A DNA stretch of 64,000 nucleotides from Halobacteriales archaeon QS_9_68_17. GTDB lineage: Archaea > Halobacteriota > Halobacteria > Halobacteriales > Natronoarchaeaceae. Made by a program: the position numbers and the translations under genes. Below the pieces are notes generated by a model. That model had not been told where the DNA came from. It did no database searches and was given only the letters and a program-made list of their open reading frames with translations. The stretch lies in contig PXSA01000004.1 of the NCBI GenBank assembly GCA_003023565.1, positions 1 through 64,000 on the forward strand. Direction: 5' to 3'. This document shows positions 26,234 to 34,802 of the stretch, piece after piece (within the stretch, counting starts at the first letter, position 1; each line of letters begins with the position of its first letter).

Positions 26234-27466
26234 ATGGAACGACGCCGCCCCCTCCTCGGCAAGCTCGCCGGCATCGCCGGGACGGTCGGTCTGGCGGGAT
26301 GTGTGAACCCGCTCTCGGCCGGTCGTACCGAGACGGACCTCGACCTCGACCCCAATCCGTACGGGGACGACCTGCCCGACCGGCAACACGCCCAGTCGGC
26401 GTACGTGAGGCGAGACGACCACGGAAACCCGCTGCTCCCCCGCCACCACCGCGTGCTGCTCCTCGACCTGGCGGCGTCGCCGTCGGTGGAGACGGGGCAG
26501 ACGATAGAGCGGGCGATGCGGGCGCTGGAGGGGGCCTTCGAGTGGGCACCGGACGGTCTCTTTCACCTCCTCGCGTGGGGGCCGGGCTACTTCGAGCGCG
26601 TCGACGCGCTCGATGGCGCGCCGGTCCGCCGGCCCGAGGTGCTCTCGCGGACGGACGACCCGGACCTGCTCGACATCGACGCCGCGCTCGCGCTGTCGAG
26701 CGACGTGCCGTCGCATCTCGACGCCGCCGAGAACGCCATGTTCGGCGGCCGCGACTCGCTCGCCGGGAGTCCGGTCGAGGACCGCCTCGGAGACGCGTTC
26801 TCGACGGTCGGTCGCCGGACGGGGTTCGTGGGCGAGGGACTGCCGGTCGAACACACCGACGCCGAGGGGTTCCCTGCGGACCCGCCGCTGTCGGAGGGCG
26901 ACCGGATGTTCATGGGGTTTCGCTCCGGCCTCCGCGGCACGCAGGCCAGCGAAGACCGGGTCACCATCGACGACGGCCCGTACGGCGGCGGGACGACCAT
27001 GCACCTCAGCCACCTCACGCAGTCGCTCACGCGCTGGTTCGACGCGTTCGACGAGAGCGAGCGCGTCGCCCGGATGCTCTCGCCGGAGTTCGACCCCGAC
27101 GACGTCGAGGGGTTCACCGACGGCGTGCCGTTCAGCGACGCCGTTGCCGAACACGCCAGCGAGCACGACGTGGTCGGCCATCACGAGAAGGTCGCCCGCG
27201 TCCGCGAGGGCGGCGAACCGATCGTCCTCCGGCGGGACTTCAACACCGTCGACGGCGGGCGGGCGGGCGTCCACTTCCTCTCGTTTCAGGCGTCGCTCGA
27301 CGACTTCGAGAAGACGCGCAAGGCGATGAACGGCTGGTACGTCCGCGACGACAGCGAGCGGATCCGGGACACGGACAACAACGGGATCCTGAAGTTCATC
27401 TCCGTCGAGTCGCGGGCGAACTTCTACGTCCCGACGCGGGAGTACAGAGCGCTCCCCGGGTTCTGA
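26234..27466 (+). CDS. Tat-exported Dyp-peroxidase-like protein
   Basis: A 410-residue protein with an arginine-rich leader and lipobox (MERRRPLLGKLAGIAG, then LAGC), so probably exported and lipid-anchored. The C-terminal half resembles dye-decolorising peroxidases: a candidate haem-ligand His in VVGHHEKVARVREGG, a following Arg (IVLRRDFNT), and LSFQASLDDFEKTRKAMN. The usual GxxDG motif is not clear (FVGEGLP may replace it), so activity is uncertain. A TATA-like gtttatta lies upstream near 26197-26204. It stands alone, convergent with the small gene cluster that follows. Confidence 0.55.
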   Translation: MERRRPLLGKLAGIAGTVGLAGCVNPLSAGRTETDLDLDPNPYGDDLPDRQHAQSAYVRRDDHGNPLLPRHHRVLLLDLAASPSVETGQTIERAMRALEGAFEWAPDGLFHLLAWGPGYFERVDALDGAPVRRPEVLSRTDDPDLLDIDAALALSSDVPSHLDAAENAMFGGRDSLAGSPVEDRLGDAFSTVGRRTGFVGEGLPVEHTDAEGFPADPPLSEGDRMFMGFRSGLRGTQASEDRVTIDDGPYGGGTTMHLSHLTQSLTRWFDAFDESERVARMLSPEFDPDDVEGFTDGVPFSDAVAEHASEHDVVGHHEKVARVREGGEPIVLRRDFNTVDGGRAGVHFLSFQASLDDFEKTRKAMNGWYVRDDSERIRDTDNNGILKFISVESRANFYVPTREYRALPGF

Positions 27467-27481
27467 GCGCCGTCACGTCCG

Positions 27482-27856
27482 TCACGTCGGCGGCCCGTCG
27501 GGAGGGCCGCCCGCCGGACCGCCCATCGGTCCCCCCGGCGGTCCCGCCGTGTCCCCGTCGAGGAAAACGCGGGCGTAGAGGTCGACGTGGAGTTTCAGGA
27601 CCTGTTCGGGGTCGAGACCCGTCCCCGCGGCCTGGTCGTCGAGGAACTCGCGGAGGTCGTCGGTCGGGTGGTGACGGACCGTCGTCCCCTCCACCTCGAA
27701 CTCGACCTCGTCGGCACCGCTCACGAGGTGTTCGACCTCCAGCAGCGCCTGTTCGGCCTTGGTCTCCATCGCGCTCTCGGCGTCCGTCATCCGCTCGTCG
27801 CCCCACTCGTCGACCGCCGCCATGAAGCGGTCGCCGGGTTCGAACGAGAGCGTCAA
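27482..27856 (-). CDS. Acidic protein with Gly/Pro-rich tail
   Basis: A 124-residue cytosolic protein starting at a TTG that overlaps the preceding TGA (TTGA) with a GGGGTG run just upstream; an ATG at 27823 is an alternative start. The body is helical and acidic, with VEFEVEGTTVRHHPTDDLRE and EQVLKLHVDLYARVFL. The tail is repeated GGP/PPG. No family recognised. It is last of a coupled set 29422-27482. Confidence 0.6.
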   Translation of the reverse strand: MTLSFEPGDRFMAAVDEWGDERMTDAESAMETKAEQALLEVEHLVSGADEVEFEVEGTTVRHHPTDDLREFLDDQAAGTGLDPEQVLKLHVDLYARVFLDGDTAGPPGGPMGGPAGGPPDGPPT

Positions 27857-27990
27857 AACGACACCCCCGCGTCGCCGTCGGCGAACGCCGGTTCGAAGCG
27901 CCTCGCCTTCTCGCAGACCGGACAGGGCCGAACCTGCTCGGTCAGTAGCTGTTCCATGTGACCGCACTCGGTGCACTCGTAGTACGTCAT
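27853..27990 (-). CDS. 45-residue zinc-ribbon protein
   Basis: MTYYECTECGHMEQ followed by VRPCPVCEKARRF gives two CxxC pairs, a single rubredoxin-like zinc ribbon. The start overlaps the upstream gene (ATGA) and the stop overlaps the following TTG. The upstream protein ends in a closely similar ribbon (YYECQRCGTV...CGVC), so the two are related. Confidence 0.7.
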   Translation of the reverse strand: MTYYECTECGHMEQLLTEQVRPCPVCEKARRFEPAFADGDAGVSF

Positions 27991-28481
27991 TCCGGTCGCT
28001 CACCACCGCTCGTCGGCACCCACTCGGTTTCGGCCTCGCAGACGCCGCAGTAGCGGGTGTGCGGCTCCTCGATGGCCTCGTCGGACTCGGAGACGGTCCC
28101 GCAGCGCTGGCACTCGTAGTACGTCCGCGGTTCCGCGCGGTCGGTCCGCGCCGACGCCATCCGGTCGGCGCGCCGAGTGTGGTGACGTTCCCGTCCACCG
28201 CCGTGTTCCCGTTCCCGGGACTCGCCCGGCGGGAACGACTGCGGCAGCGGTCCCGACTGGCCGAGTTCGCTGTTGATCACGGCGAGGAAGCCGAGCGCGG
28301 CGAGGATCACCCCCAGACCGACCCAGCCGCTCGTCGGCGTGTGACCGATGTACCCCTCGAACGACCCGGTCGACCTCATCGACGTGAACACGTTCAGGGC
28401 GGTGAGGATCAGCCACGCCCCGACGAGCAACACGAGCGCCGTGAGGACCGGGTGCTGTCGGATCGCGTGTCGGTTGGTCAT
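27987..28481 (-). CDS. Membrane protein with C-terminal zinc ribbon
   Basis: A 164-residue product. Two membrane helices (about 12-32, VLTALVLLVGAWLILTALNV, and 52-70, GWVGLGVILAALGFLAVIN) are followed by an Arg-rich linker and a zinc ribbon (YYECQRCGTVSESDEA, CGVCEAETEW). The ribbon faces the cytosol if the N-terminus does. Same strand as, and coupled to, two small genes. Function unknown. Confidence 0.7.
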   Translation of the reverse strand: MTNRHAIRQHPVLTALVLLVGAWLILTALNVFTSMRSTGSFEGYIGHTPTSGWVGLGVILAALGFLAVINSELGQSGPLPQSFPPGESREREHGGGRERHHTRRADRMASARTDRAEPRTYYECQRCGTVSESDEAIEEPHTRYCGVCEAETEWVPTSGGERPE

Positions 28482-28540
28482 GCACTAGGTGCTCCCACGC
28501 CGACGCCAAAAACGGTTCACCAACGCGTCCGTCCGCCGAC

Positions 28541-29422
28541 CTATCGGTCTCGTTCGTCTTCCGGGCCGGACTGCACTTCCCACCCCGCGTTCGTCGCCGC
28601 GTCGGAGAGCGGGACGAACTCCCACCCCGCCGCCTCGGCGATACCCTCCTCGCCGGGGAGGCCGACGACGACCATTCGCTCGGAGTAGAACATCGAGTGC
28701 TCGTCGACGCCGGCCAGACGTTCACCGGGGCCGGTGCCCGTCCCGTTGAAGAAGTCGGCGTCGATGCCGTGGTTCCGCTGGAACGTCCCGATGACGTGGG
28801 CGGGCACGTCGCCCACGATGCCGATCCAGTCCGACCAGCGCTTCGAGTCCCTGACCGCCGCGGCGGGCTTTTCCAGCCGTTTCAGGGCCTCGTAAGTGAA
28901 CGCCGTCGCCATGTCGTCGACCCCGCCGCCGTGGGGGCCGCTCGCCGCCGAGTCCGGCGGCTCGGCACCCGACCCGCCCGCCTCGTTCGACGCCGCCGTC
29001 GTCCCCTGCCCGCCCGACTCGCCGCCCGCCCCGGCTCCGCCGGACTCCTTGGGGATGCCCGCCGGGCTACCGTGGGACTCGCGCGGGACGTGGGGGACGC
29101 GGGTCTCGTCGCTCGCGCCGGTGGCAGGGCCGGAGGCGTCTCCGGAGCTCGCCGCGCCGGCTCCGGCGTCGGCGGAACCGGTCGGCTCGCCCTCGTCGGA
29201 CGACGGTACCGACGGCGAGACGGCGTCGCTCTCGTCGGTCGACGGTTCGCCGTCGCCCGACCCGGCCGAGGACGGGCCGACCGGCGCGTCCGCCGCGGGC
29301 TGCGTCGACACGGGCGCTTCCGCGTCGTCCTCGTCGCGCCAGAGCCAGTCGCCCGCGTTGCCGTCGTCTCCGTCGCCCGGTTCCTCCGTCTCGATGTCGT
29401 CGAGGTCGATCCGTTCGGTCAT
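28541..29422 (-). CDS. Protein with low-complexity N-terminus and DUF7124-like domain
   Basis: A 293-residue protein. The first 165 residues are Ser/Gly/Asp-rich and probably disordered; the last 120 form a compact domain (MATAFTYEALKRLEKPAAAV, IGIVGDVPAHVIGTFQRNHG, FYSERMVVVGLPGEEG) that I associate, from memory, with haloarchaeal DUF7124. The ATG overlaps the stop of the aldehyde-oxidoreductase-like gene by 4 nt, so the two are co-expressed. No catalytic motif seen. Confidence 0.7.
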   Translation of the reverse strand: MTERIDLDDIETEEPGDGDDGNAGDWLWRDEDDAEAPVSTQPAADAPVGPSSAGSGDGEPSTDESDAVSPSVPSSDEGEPTGSADAGAGAASSGDASGPATGASDETRVPHVPRESHGSPAGIPKESGGAGAGGESGGQGTTAASNEAGGSGAEPPDSAASGPHGGGVDDMATAFTYEALKRLEKPAAAVRDSKRWSDWIGIVGDVPAHVIGTFQRNHGIDADFFNGTGTGPGERLAGVDEHSMFYSERMVVVGLPGEEGIAEAAGWEFVPLSDAATNAGWEVQSGPEDERDR

Positions 29423-31185
29423 TGCTCTGGTGGGGTCGCGGGAGCGTCCGCGAGCGGGGTGTGGTCGTCGGCCGCCGCCGCGAGGTCGAGGCGCTCGCAC
29501 AGCGCTCTCGTGGGGCGGCCCTTCCGGTCCCAGCCGCGGGCCGCGTAGTACCGCGTCAGGAGGTCCTCGAACCCGTCCGGGTCGATACCGTCGGCGTCCT
29601 CGACCGACTCGGTCAGCACGGGCGGGAGCTCGTCGTCCGCGCGGTCGAACCCCTCGCGGACGTTGAACAGGCGGACCAGCGTCCAGATCCGCTCGCCGGC
29701 GGTCCGGAGTTCCGCCGGCGTTCTGTCCTCGCCGACGGCGGCGAACCGCTTTGCGGCGAGGTCGTCGAGCACCTCGCCGCCGAAGTCGTCGCCGACGAGG
29801 CTCCAGACGAGCGACCGGCGGTCCTGTTCGGCGACCACGGCGCTGACGCGGTCCCCGTCGGTCCAGTCGCCGAACACCTCCTCCTCGACGGGGCGGGCGC
29901 GACGGTGACAGCCGCCGCGGTCGCTGGTCGCGTAGGCGAGCGCCATCGCGCGGGAGCCGCGGGGGTCGTAGCCGGGCAGTTCCATCGCCTTCACCGTCGG
30001 GACGAGGTCGGCACCGCCGAAGCGCTCGGCGGCGGCGTCGACGCCGTCGGCCAGCGCGTCGCCCAGCGGTGTCTCCCGACCGGCTATCTCCTCGATGAGC
30101 GCCCGGGCGCTCCCGGGGTCGCCGAAGGTGAACTCGCGGTCGACCACGCCGGTCTCGCTCGCCCGGACTGCCCACGCCACCGAACCCCCGGCGCTGATCA
30201 CGTCGACGCCGAGCCGGTCACAGGTCTCGCCGAGTTCGGCGACGGCGTCGAACTCGGCGACGCCCAGCCCCGCGCCGAGCGACATCGCGCTCGCGCCGCG
30301 GGGGACGTACTCGCCGTTCTCCGTCTCGACGCGGAAGCCGCCCGGCACGTCGGCGTCGCCGTTCTCGCGGCCCGTGGCGGCGTCGCGGACGGCCTCGACA
30401 CCGATGTCGTCCGTCCCCTCGAACCGGCTCTCCTGCCAGCCGCGGGTCGAGAGGACGCCCACCTCGTTGGCGAACTCGGCGGACTCGACGGTGCCGCTGG
30501 CGCGCTGCCAGCGGCCGACCTCGGCCTCGCCGTAGGTCCGGTCCGCGCGCTCGCGCAGGTCGTCGAAGCCGTCGGGCGGGTCGCCGCGAGCGACGACCGC
30601 CTTGAGCCGCTTCGACCCCATGACCGCGCCGGCCCCGCCGCGGCCCGCGTGGTGGTTGGCCTCGTCGGAAGCGATAGTCGCGTACTCGACCGCGTTCTCG
30701 CCGGCGGGACCGACGCAGGCCACCGCGGCGTCCGGGTGGGCCTCGCAGGTCGCGACGGCGTCCTCGCCCCACTCGTCGGCGGGTTCGACGGTCGCGTCGC
30801 CGCCCTCGACCGCGATCCGGACCGGTTCGGCCGCGCGGCCGGTGACGAGCAGGCCGAGGCCGTCGCCCAGCGACCCGCGGAGGCGCTCGGCGAACTCGCC
30901 GCCGCTGTACGAGTCGAGGAAGGTCCCTGTCAGCGGCGACTTCGTGACCGCGGCGTACCGCGGTTCGCCCGGCAGCGCCGCCGAGAGCGGGCCGTGCATG
31001 AAAAGCAGGGCGTTCTCGGGGCCGAGGGGGTCCGTCCCCGGTTCCAGTTCCTCGTACAGGTACCGCGCGCCGAGGCCCTTCCCCCCGACGAAGTCCCGAC
31101 GCCACCGCTCGGGGACCCGTTCGCTCTTTACGGTGCCGTCCGAAAGGTCGACACGGAGAAGGCCCTCGGGCGCGCGGTGTGACAT
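29419..31185 (-). CDS. Aldehyde:ferredoxin oxidoreductase homologue lacking Fe-S ligands
   Basis: A 588-residue member of the AOR family (tungsten/molybdenum-pterin aldehyde oxidoreductases). Domain 1 is typical (LLRVDLSDGTVKSERVPERW, FVGGKGLGARYLYEEL, GPLSAALPGE). Pterin-binding loops are present (ASDEANHHAGRGGAGAVMGS, PGYDPRGSRAMALAYATSDR, GGCHRRARP). The family's Cys-x2-Cys-x3-Cys motif is replaced by a Gly/Asp loop near 265-275, and the fourth Cys near the C-terminus is a SLVWSLVG segment, so no [4Fe-4S] cluster can bind in the normal way. It is divergent from mobA with starts only 29 nt apart. Confidence 0.8.
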   Translation of the reverse strand: MSHRAPEGLLRVDLSDGTVKSERVPERWRRDFVGGKGLGARYLYEELEPGTDPLGPENALLFMHGPLSAALPGEPRYAAVTKSPLTGTFLDSYSGGEFAERLRGSLGDGLGLLVTGRAAEPVRIAVEGGDATVEPADEWGEDAVATCEAHPDAAVACVGPAGENAVEYATIASDEANHHAGRGGAGAVMGSKRLKAVVARGDPPDGFDDLRERADRTYGEAEVGRWQRASGTVESAEFANEVGVLSTRGWQESRFEGTDDIGVEAVRDAATGRENGDADVPGGFRVETENGEYVPRGASAMSLGAGLGVAEFDAVAELGETCDRLGVDVISAGGSVAWAVRASETGVVDREFTFGDPGSARALIEEIAGRETPLGDALADGVDAAAERFGGADLVPTVKAMELPGYDPRGSRAMALAYATSDRGGCHRRARPVEEEVFGDWTDGDRVSAVVAEQDRRSLVWSLVGDDFGGEVLDDLAAKRFAAVGEDRTPAELRTAGERIWTLVRLFNVREGFDRADDELPPVLTESVEDADGIDPDGFEDLLTRYYAARGWDRKGRPTRALCERLDLAAAADDHTPLADAPATPPEQ

Positions 31186-31214
31186 CTATCAGTAAAAACG
31201 GAACGCAACGTCTA

Positions 31215-31889
31215 ATGAGTGATCGTAGTTCAACGGTAAGTTCAGCGGAACGTACAGGACGCGACCGGACCGGCGTGGTCGTCGCGGGCGGCCGGTCGAC
31301 GCGGTTCGGCGGCGAGGACAAGGCGGTCGCCGACCTCGCCGGGACGCCGATGATCCGGCGCGTCACGGACGGGATCGCCGGCGTCGTCGACGACCTCGTG
31401 GTCAACTGCCGCGCGGACCAGGTCGACGCGATCCGGAACGCGATGGCGGGGTACGACCGCGACGTGACGTTGGCCGAGGACCCCGATCCCGACGAGGGGC
31501 CGATGGCGGGCATCGGGACGGGCCTGCGCGCGGCGGCGACGGAGTACGCGGTCGTGGTCGCCTGCGACATGCCCTTCGTCGACCCCGACGTGGTCGACTA
31601 CCTGTTCGAGCGGGCCGCCGGACGCGACGCCGCCGTCCCGCAGTTAGACGACCAGTGGTTCCAGACGACGCAGGCCGTCTACCGCGCCGACGCGATGGCC
31701 GCGGCCTGCGAGGAAGCGCTCGCCGACGGGAAACACAAGATCATCGAACCCCTGTTCGAACTCGACTACGTCGCGGTCGGCGAGGCGGAGGTCGAGGCGG
31801 TCGGAACGCTCGACACCTTCGAGAACCTGAACACCTCCGAGGAGTTCGCGGCCGCAGCGGAGCGCTTCGAGGCCCCGTCTGGCAACTAA
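31215..31889 (+). CDS. mobA: Molybdenum cofactor guanylyltransferase
   Basis: Attaches GMP to molybdopterin to make the MGD form used by formate dehydrogenase. The 224-residue nucleotidyltransferase has VVVAGGRSTRFGGEDKAVAD (the LAGGxxxRMGxxK motif), DPDEGPMAGIGTGL and CDMPFVDPDVV. The ATG at 31215 is preferred because the upstream extension lies in the overlapping promoter space of the AOR-like gene. It encodes no GTPase (MobB) domain. Confidence 0.88.
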   Translation: MSDRSSTVSSAERTGRDRTGVVVAGGRSTRFGGEDKAVADLAGTPMIRRVTDGIAGVVDDLVVNCRADQVDAIRNAMAGYDRDVTLAEDPDPDEGPMAGIGTGLRAAATEYAVVVACDMPFVDPDVVDYLFERAAGRDAAVPQLDDQWFQTTQAVYRADAMAAACEEALADGKHKIIEPLFELDYVAVGEAEVEAVGTLDTFENLNTSEEFAAAAERFEAPSGN

Positions 31890-31932
31890 TCGGGGCGTCC
31901 GCTGTTCGGCGGGAACGTGGAACGGCCGGCCG

Positions 31933-32147
31933 ATGAGCGCGGACCACACGACCGCACCGGTCGAGGCGGGCGAGGAGTACACCGTCGAGATGGAGGACAC
32001 CGGCGACGAGGGCGACGGCGTCGCCACGGTTCGGGACTTCGTCGTGCCGGTCCGGGGGCGAACCTCGGGGAGCGCGCGAGCGTCCGGATCGACGAGGTGC
32101 GGGACGACTTCGCGCCGGCGGAAACCGTCGAGTCCGACGTGGAGTGA
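31933..32147 (+). pseudogene. TRAM-domain protein with a one-base frameshift
   Basis: MSADHTTAPVEAGEEYTVEM, then VATVRDFVVPVRG, is in the first frame, and ANLGERASVRIDEVRDDFAP, ending VESDVE, is in the next. Adding one G to the G5 run at 32054-32058 restores a complete TRAM (RNA-binding beta-barrel) protein of about 71 residues. In haloarchaea these small TRAM proteins act as RNA chaperones. The homopolymer position makes sequencing error as likely as mutation. Confidence 0.75.
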
Positions 32148-32190
32148 CGGGTCAAAACCCTTATCGACGTGACGCGACGTAGCTTCGGGC

Positions 32191-33116
32191 ATGGACGAAG
32201 ACGACGTTCTCGACCTGCTGCGCGGCGTCGAGGACCCGGACCTGGGGGACGACATCGTCTCGCTGAACCTCGTCAACGACCTGACTGTCGAGGACGGCAC
32301 GGCGCGGGTCTCGCTCGCGCTGGGCGCGCCGTACTCGCCGAACGAGACGGGGATCGCCGACCGCGTCCGCGAGGTGCTCTCGGACGCCGGACTGGAGGCG
32401 GACCTCTCCGCGGAGGTCGACACCGGGCTCTCTGCCGCGGAGCAGGTGCTCCCGAACGTCGAGAACATCATCGCGGTCGCGAGCGGGAAAGGCGGCGTCG
32501 GCAAGAGCACCGTCGCCGTCAACATCGCCGCCGGCCTCTCGCGGATGGGCGCGCGCGTCGGCCTGTTCGACGCGGACATCTACGGGCCGAACGTGCCCCG
32601 GATGGTCGACGCCGAGGAGGTGCCACAGGCCACCGCGGACGAGACGATCATCCCGCCCGAGCAGTTCGGGATGAAGCTGATGAGCATGGCGTTTCTGGTC
32701 GGCGAGGACGACCCCGTCATCTGGCGCGGCCCGATGATCCACAAGATCCTCACCCAGCTGTGGGAGGACGTCGACTGGGGCCACCTCGACTACATGGTCG
32801 TCGACCTGCCGCCGGGCACCGGCGACACGCAGCTAACGCTGCTCCAGAGCGTCCCCATCGCCGGGTCCGTCATCTCAACTGCCCCGACTGCGGCAGCGAC
32901 CACCCCATCTTCGGCGAGGGCGGCGGCGAGCGCTTCGCCGACGAACACCGGATGCCGTTTCTCGGCTCTATCCCGCTCGACCCCGAGGTGCGGACGGGCG
33001 GGGACGAAGGCAGGCCCGTCGTGCTGGACGAGGACAGCGAGACGGGCCGGGCGTTCCGCGACATGACCGAGCGCGTCGCGAACAACGTCGGGATCGTCAA
33101 GCGCCGGCAGGCGTAG
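32191..33116 (+). pseudogene. Mrp/NBP35-type Fe-S carrier ATPase with internal deletion
   Basis: A scaffold/carrier P-loop ATPase for iron-sulfur cluster delivery. The N-terminal MIP18-like part ([20 protein letters not shown]) and the ATPase core ([45 protein letters not shown]) are intact up to SVPIAGSVI near 32875. The next frame resumes at [20 protein letters not shown] and runs to RRQA. The joining segment, about 36 residues including the VTTPQEVAL region, is missing and the frame changes. The cluster-binding CxxC survives only as one CPDC. A TATA-like cccttatcg precedes the start. Confidence 0.8.
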
Positions 33117-33207
33117 CCCGGACCTGACGCCCGATCGGCCACGCGCCGGGCCTCGGCTCCGTTTCCGGAGCCCGCGGAGTTTTGCCGTCCCGCGTCGACC
33201 AGCACGC

Positions 33208-33930
33208 ATGGACATCGTCAGCGCGCTCGACGCCGAGCGGGGCCTCGTCAGCGTCGTCGGCGCGGGCGGGAAGAAGACGACGCTGTACGCGCTCGCCGAG
33301 CGGATCGACCGCGCCGTCGTGACCGCGACGGTCCGCATCCCGATTTTCGACCAGCACGTCGCGTCGGTCGCGGTGACCGAGGACCCGCTCGACGCGCTCC
33401 GCGCCGCCGACGGGTGGCCGCTGGGACTCGTCCCGGAACGGGAGCGCGACGACCGCTACCGCGGGTACGACGCGGCGGTCGTCGGCGAGATAGCTGCGGT
33501 CGGGGACGCGGTGCTCGTGAAGGCCGACGGCGCGCGGACGCGCGAGTTCAAGGCCCCGAACGACCGCGAACCGCAGGTTCCCGCGGCGACCGACACGGTC
33601 GTCCCCGTCGCCAGCGCGCACGTCGTCGGGGAACCGCTGACCGACGAACTGGTCCACCGACCGGAACTCGTCGCCGACATCGCCGGCATCGACGTGGGGG
33701 ACGCGGTCACGCCCGAGGCCGTCGCCGCGGTGCTCGCCAGCGACCGCGGCGGCATGAAGGACGTTCCGGACGGCGCGACGGCGGTCCCGCTCGTGAACAA
33801 GGTCGACGACGAGGAACTGGAAGCCGCGGGGAGAGCGGTCGCGGCCGCGACGCTGTCGCGGTGTGACGCCCCGCGGGTCGTCCTCGCGCGGATGACCGCC
33901 GAGGACCCGCTGGTCGACGCGGTCGAGTGA
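33208..33930 (+). CDS. yqeC: YqeC-family putative selenium-cofactor protein
   Basis: A 240-residue P-loop-like protein (VSVVGAGGKKTTLYALAERI) with VLVKADGARTREFKAPNDRE and a C-terminal LVNKVDDEELEAAG, the hallmarks of the YqeC family. Family members are linked to selenium-dependent molybdenum hydroxylases in bacteria. Here the neighbours are mobA, an AOR homologue and Mrp, so a role in molybdenum or tungsten enzyme maturation is plausible. The formate dehydrogenase in this window uses Cys, not Sec. Confidence 0.75.
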   Translation: MDIVSALDAERGLVSVVGAGGKKTTLYALAERIDRAVVTATVRIPIFDQHVASVAVTEDPLDALRAADGWPLGLVPERERDDRYRGYDAAVVGEIAAVGDAVLVKADGARTREFKAPNDREPQVPAATDTVVPVASAHVVGEPLTDELVHRPELVADIAGIDVGDAVTPEAVAAVLASDRGGMKDVPDGATAVPLVNKVDDEELEAAGRAVAAATLSRCDAPRVVLARMTAEDPLVDAVE

Positions 33931-34029
33931 CCGCCGGGCGGCGGTCGCCGCCGTCGACCGGCGACTTCTCCGGTCGGAGCGGTCGCCCGGACGAGCGCGC
34001 CGGCCACGTCGGTCGCCGCGGCGGCCCGG

Positions 34030-34428
34030 TCAGGAGATCAGTTGCGCCCCCTCCTCGGAGAGTTCGACGGTCACGTCCTGCCGGGTCTGCTCGCTGATCT
34101 GGTCGAGGTTCCGCGTCAGTACCTCCAGGATGTCCTCCGGTTCGGGGTAGACCAGCATGTTCTGCTGGTCGTCTTCCATCGTCAACTGGGTGTCCGAGAG
34201 CGCGATCTGGTCGTTCTCGATGCTGGCGACGATAGCCGGGAGCGTCTCCTCGCCGCCGGGGTCGCCCTCCGCGACGCGGGTGATGTACAGGGAGTCGAGT
34301 CCGATGAGGTCCTTGTACTCCCGGATCCGCTCCGCGCAGTCGACCATGTCGCGAGTCACCGCCGTCTTCTCCGGGTTGCCGTGAGTCCCTTCGTAACACT
34401 GCTTGCAGATCCGCAACTCCATGCGCAT
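34030..34428 (-). CDS. Conserved-looking protein with Cys-rich N-terminus
   Basis: A 132-residue cytosolic protein. The N-terminus RICKQCYEGTHGNPEKTAVT, then CAER, has a CxxC and one further Cys, perhaps a metal site. The remainder is acidic (ITRVAEGDPGGEETLPAIVA, IENDQIALSDTQLTMEDDQQ). Two starts are possible (34428 or 34422). No family recognised. It is divergent from the small gene at 34547 and convergent with yqeC. Confidence 0.65.
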   Translation of the reverse strand: MRMELRICKQCYEGTHGNPEKTAVTRDMVDCAERIREYKDLIGLDSLYITRVAEGDPGGEETLPAIVASIENDQIALSDTQLTMEDDQQNMLVYPEPEDILEVLTRNLDQISEQTRQDVTVELSEEGAQLIS

Positions 34429-34546
34429 GTCCGGCGCTTCGACGGCGAGTCCATTACGCGTTGGCCGACCTCTCGGCCGCGTGGTACGTCGACGCGGTCG
34501 GAGCGGTTCGCAGTCGTTACAAGCCCCTCCCGCGATAGCTGAGGGT

Positions 34547-34762
34547 ATGAGCGACTTCGAACCGGACGAGGAGCGCGTCGAGAGCCTGCGTTCGGTCGCC
34601 GACGACGTGCGCGGGGAGAGTTCCGAGAGCAGACAGATCGCCGCTATCCTCTACCGCGTCAGCGACCTCTACGACGAGGACGAGGACACCGACCCACGGG
34701 AGATCTACCTCAACGTGCGGAACATCCTGAAGGTGAAAGAACGGGGCGGACTGGACCGGTAG
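34547..34762 (+). CDS. Small acidic helical protein
   Basis: A 71-residue product, MSDFEPDEERVESLRSVADD, then RQIAAILYRVSDLYDE and EIYLNVRNILKVKERGGLDR. It is probably helical and soluble with a strongly acidic middle. I recognise the pattern as a conserved haloarchaeal hypothetical but know no function. It lies 40 nt before the uracil-DNA glycosylase gene on the same strand and may be co-transcribed with it. Confidence 0.65.
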   Translation: MSDFEPDEERVESLRSVADDVRGESSESRQIAAILYRVSDLYDEDEDTDPREIYLNVRNILKVKERGGLDR

Positions 34763-34802
34763 CATCGCGGTCGTTTTCACGCTGGACCCCCTCGGAGGAC
34801 GC

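Noticed and set aside
29422-31182. A 586-codon plus-strand frame opposite the AOR homologue
   Set aside because: Shadow frame with no motif; the minus-strand protein matches the AOR family throughout.
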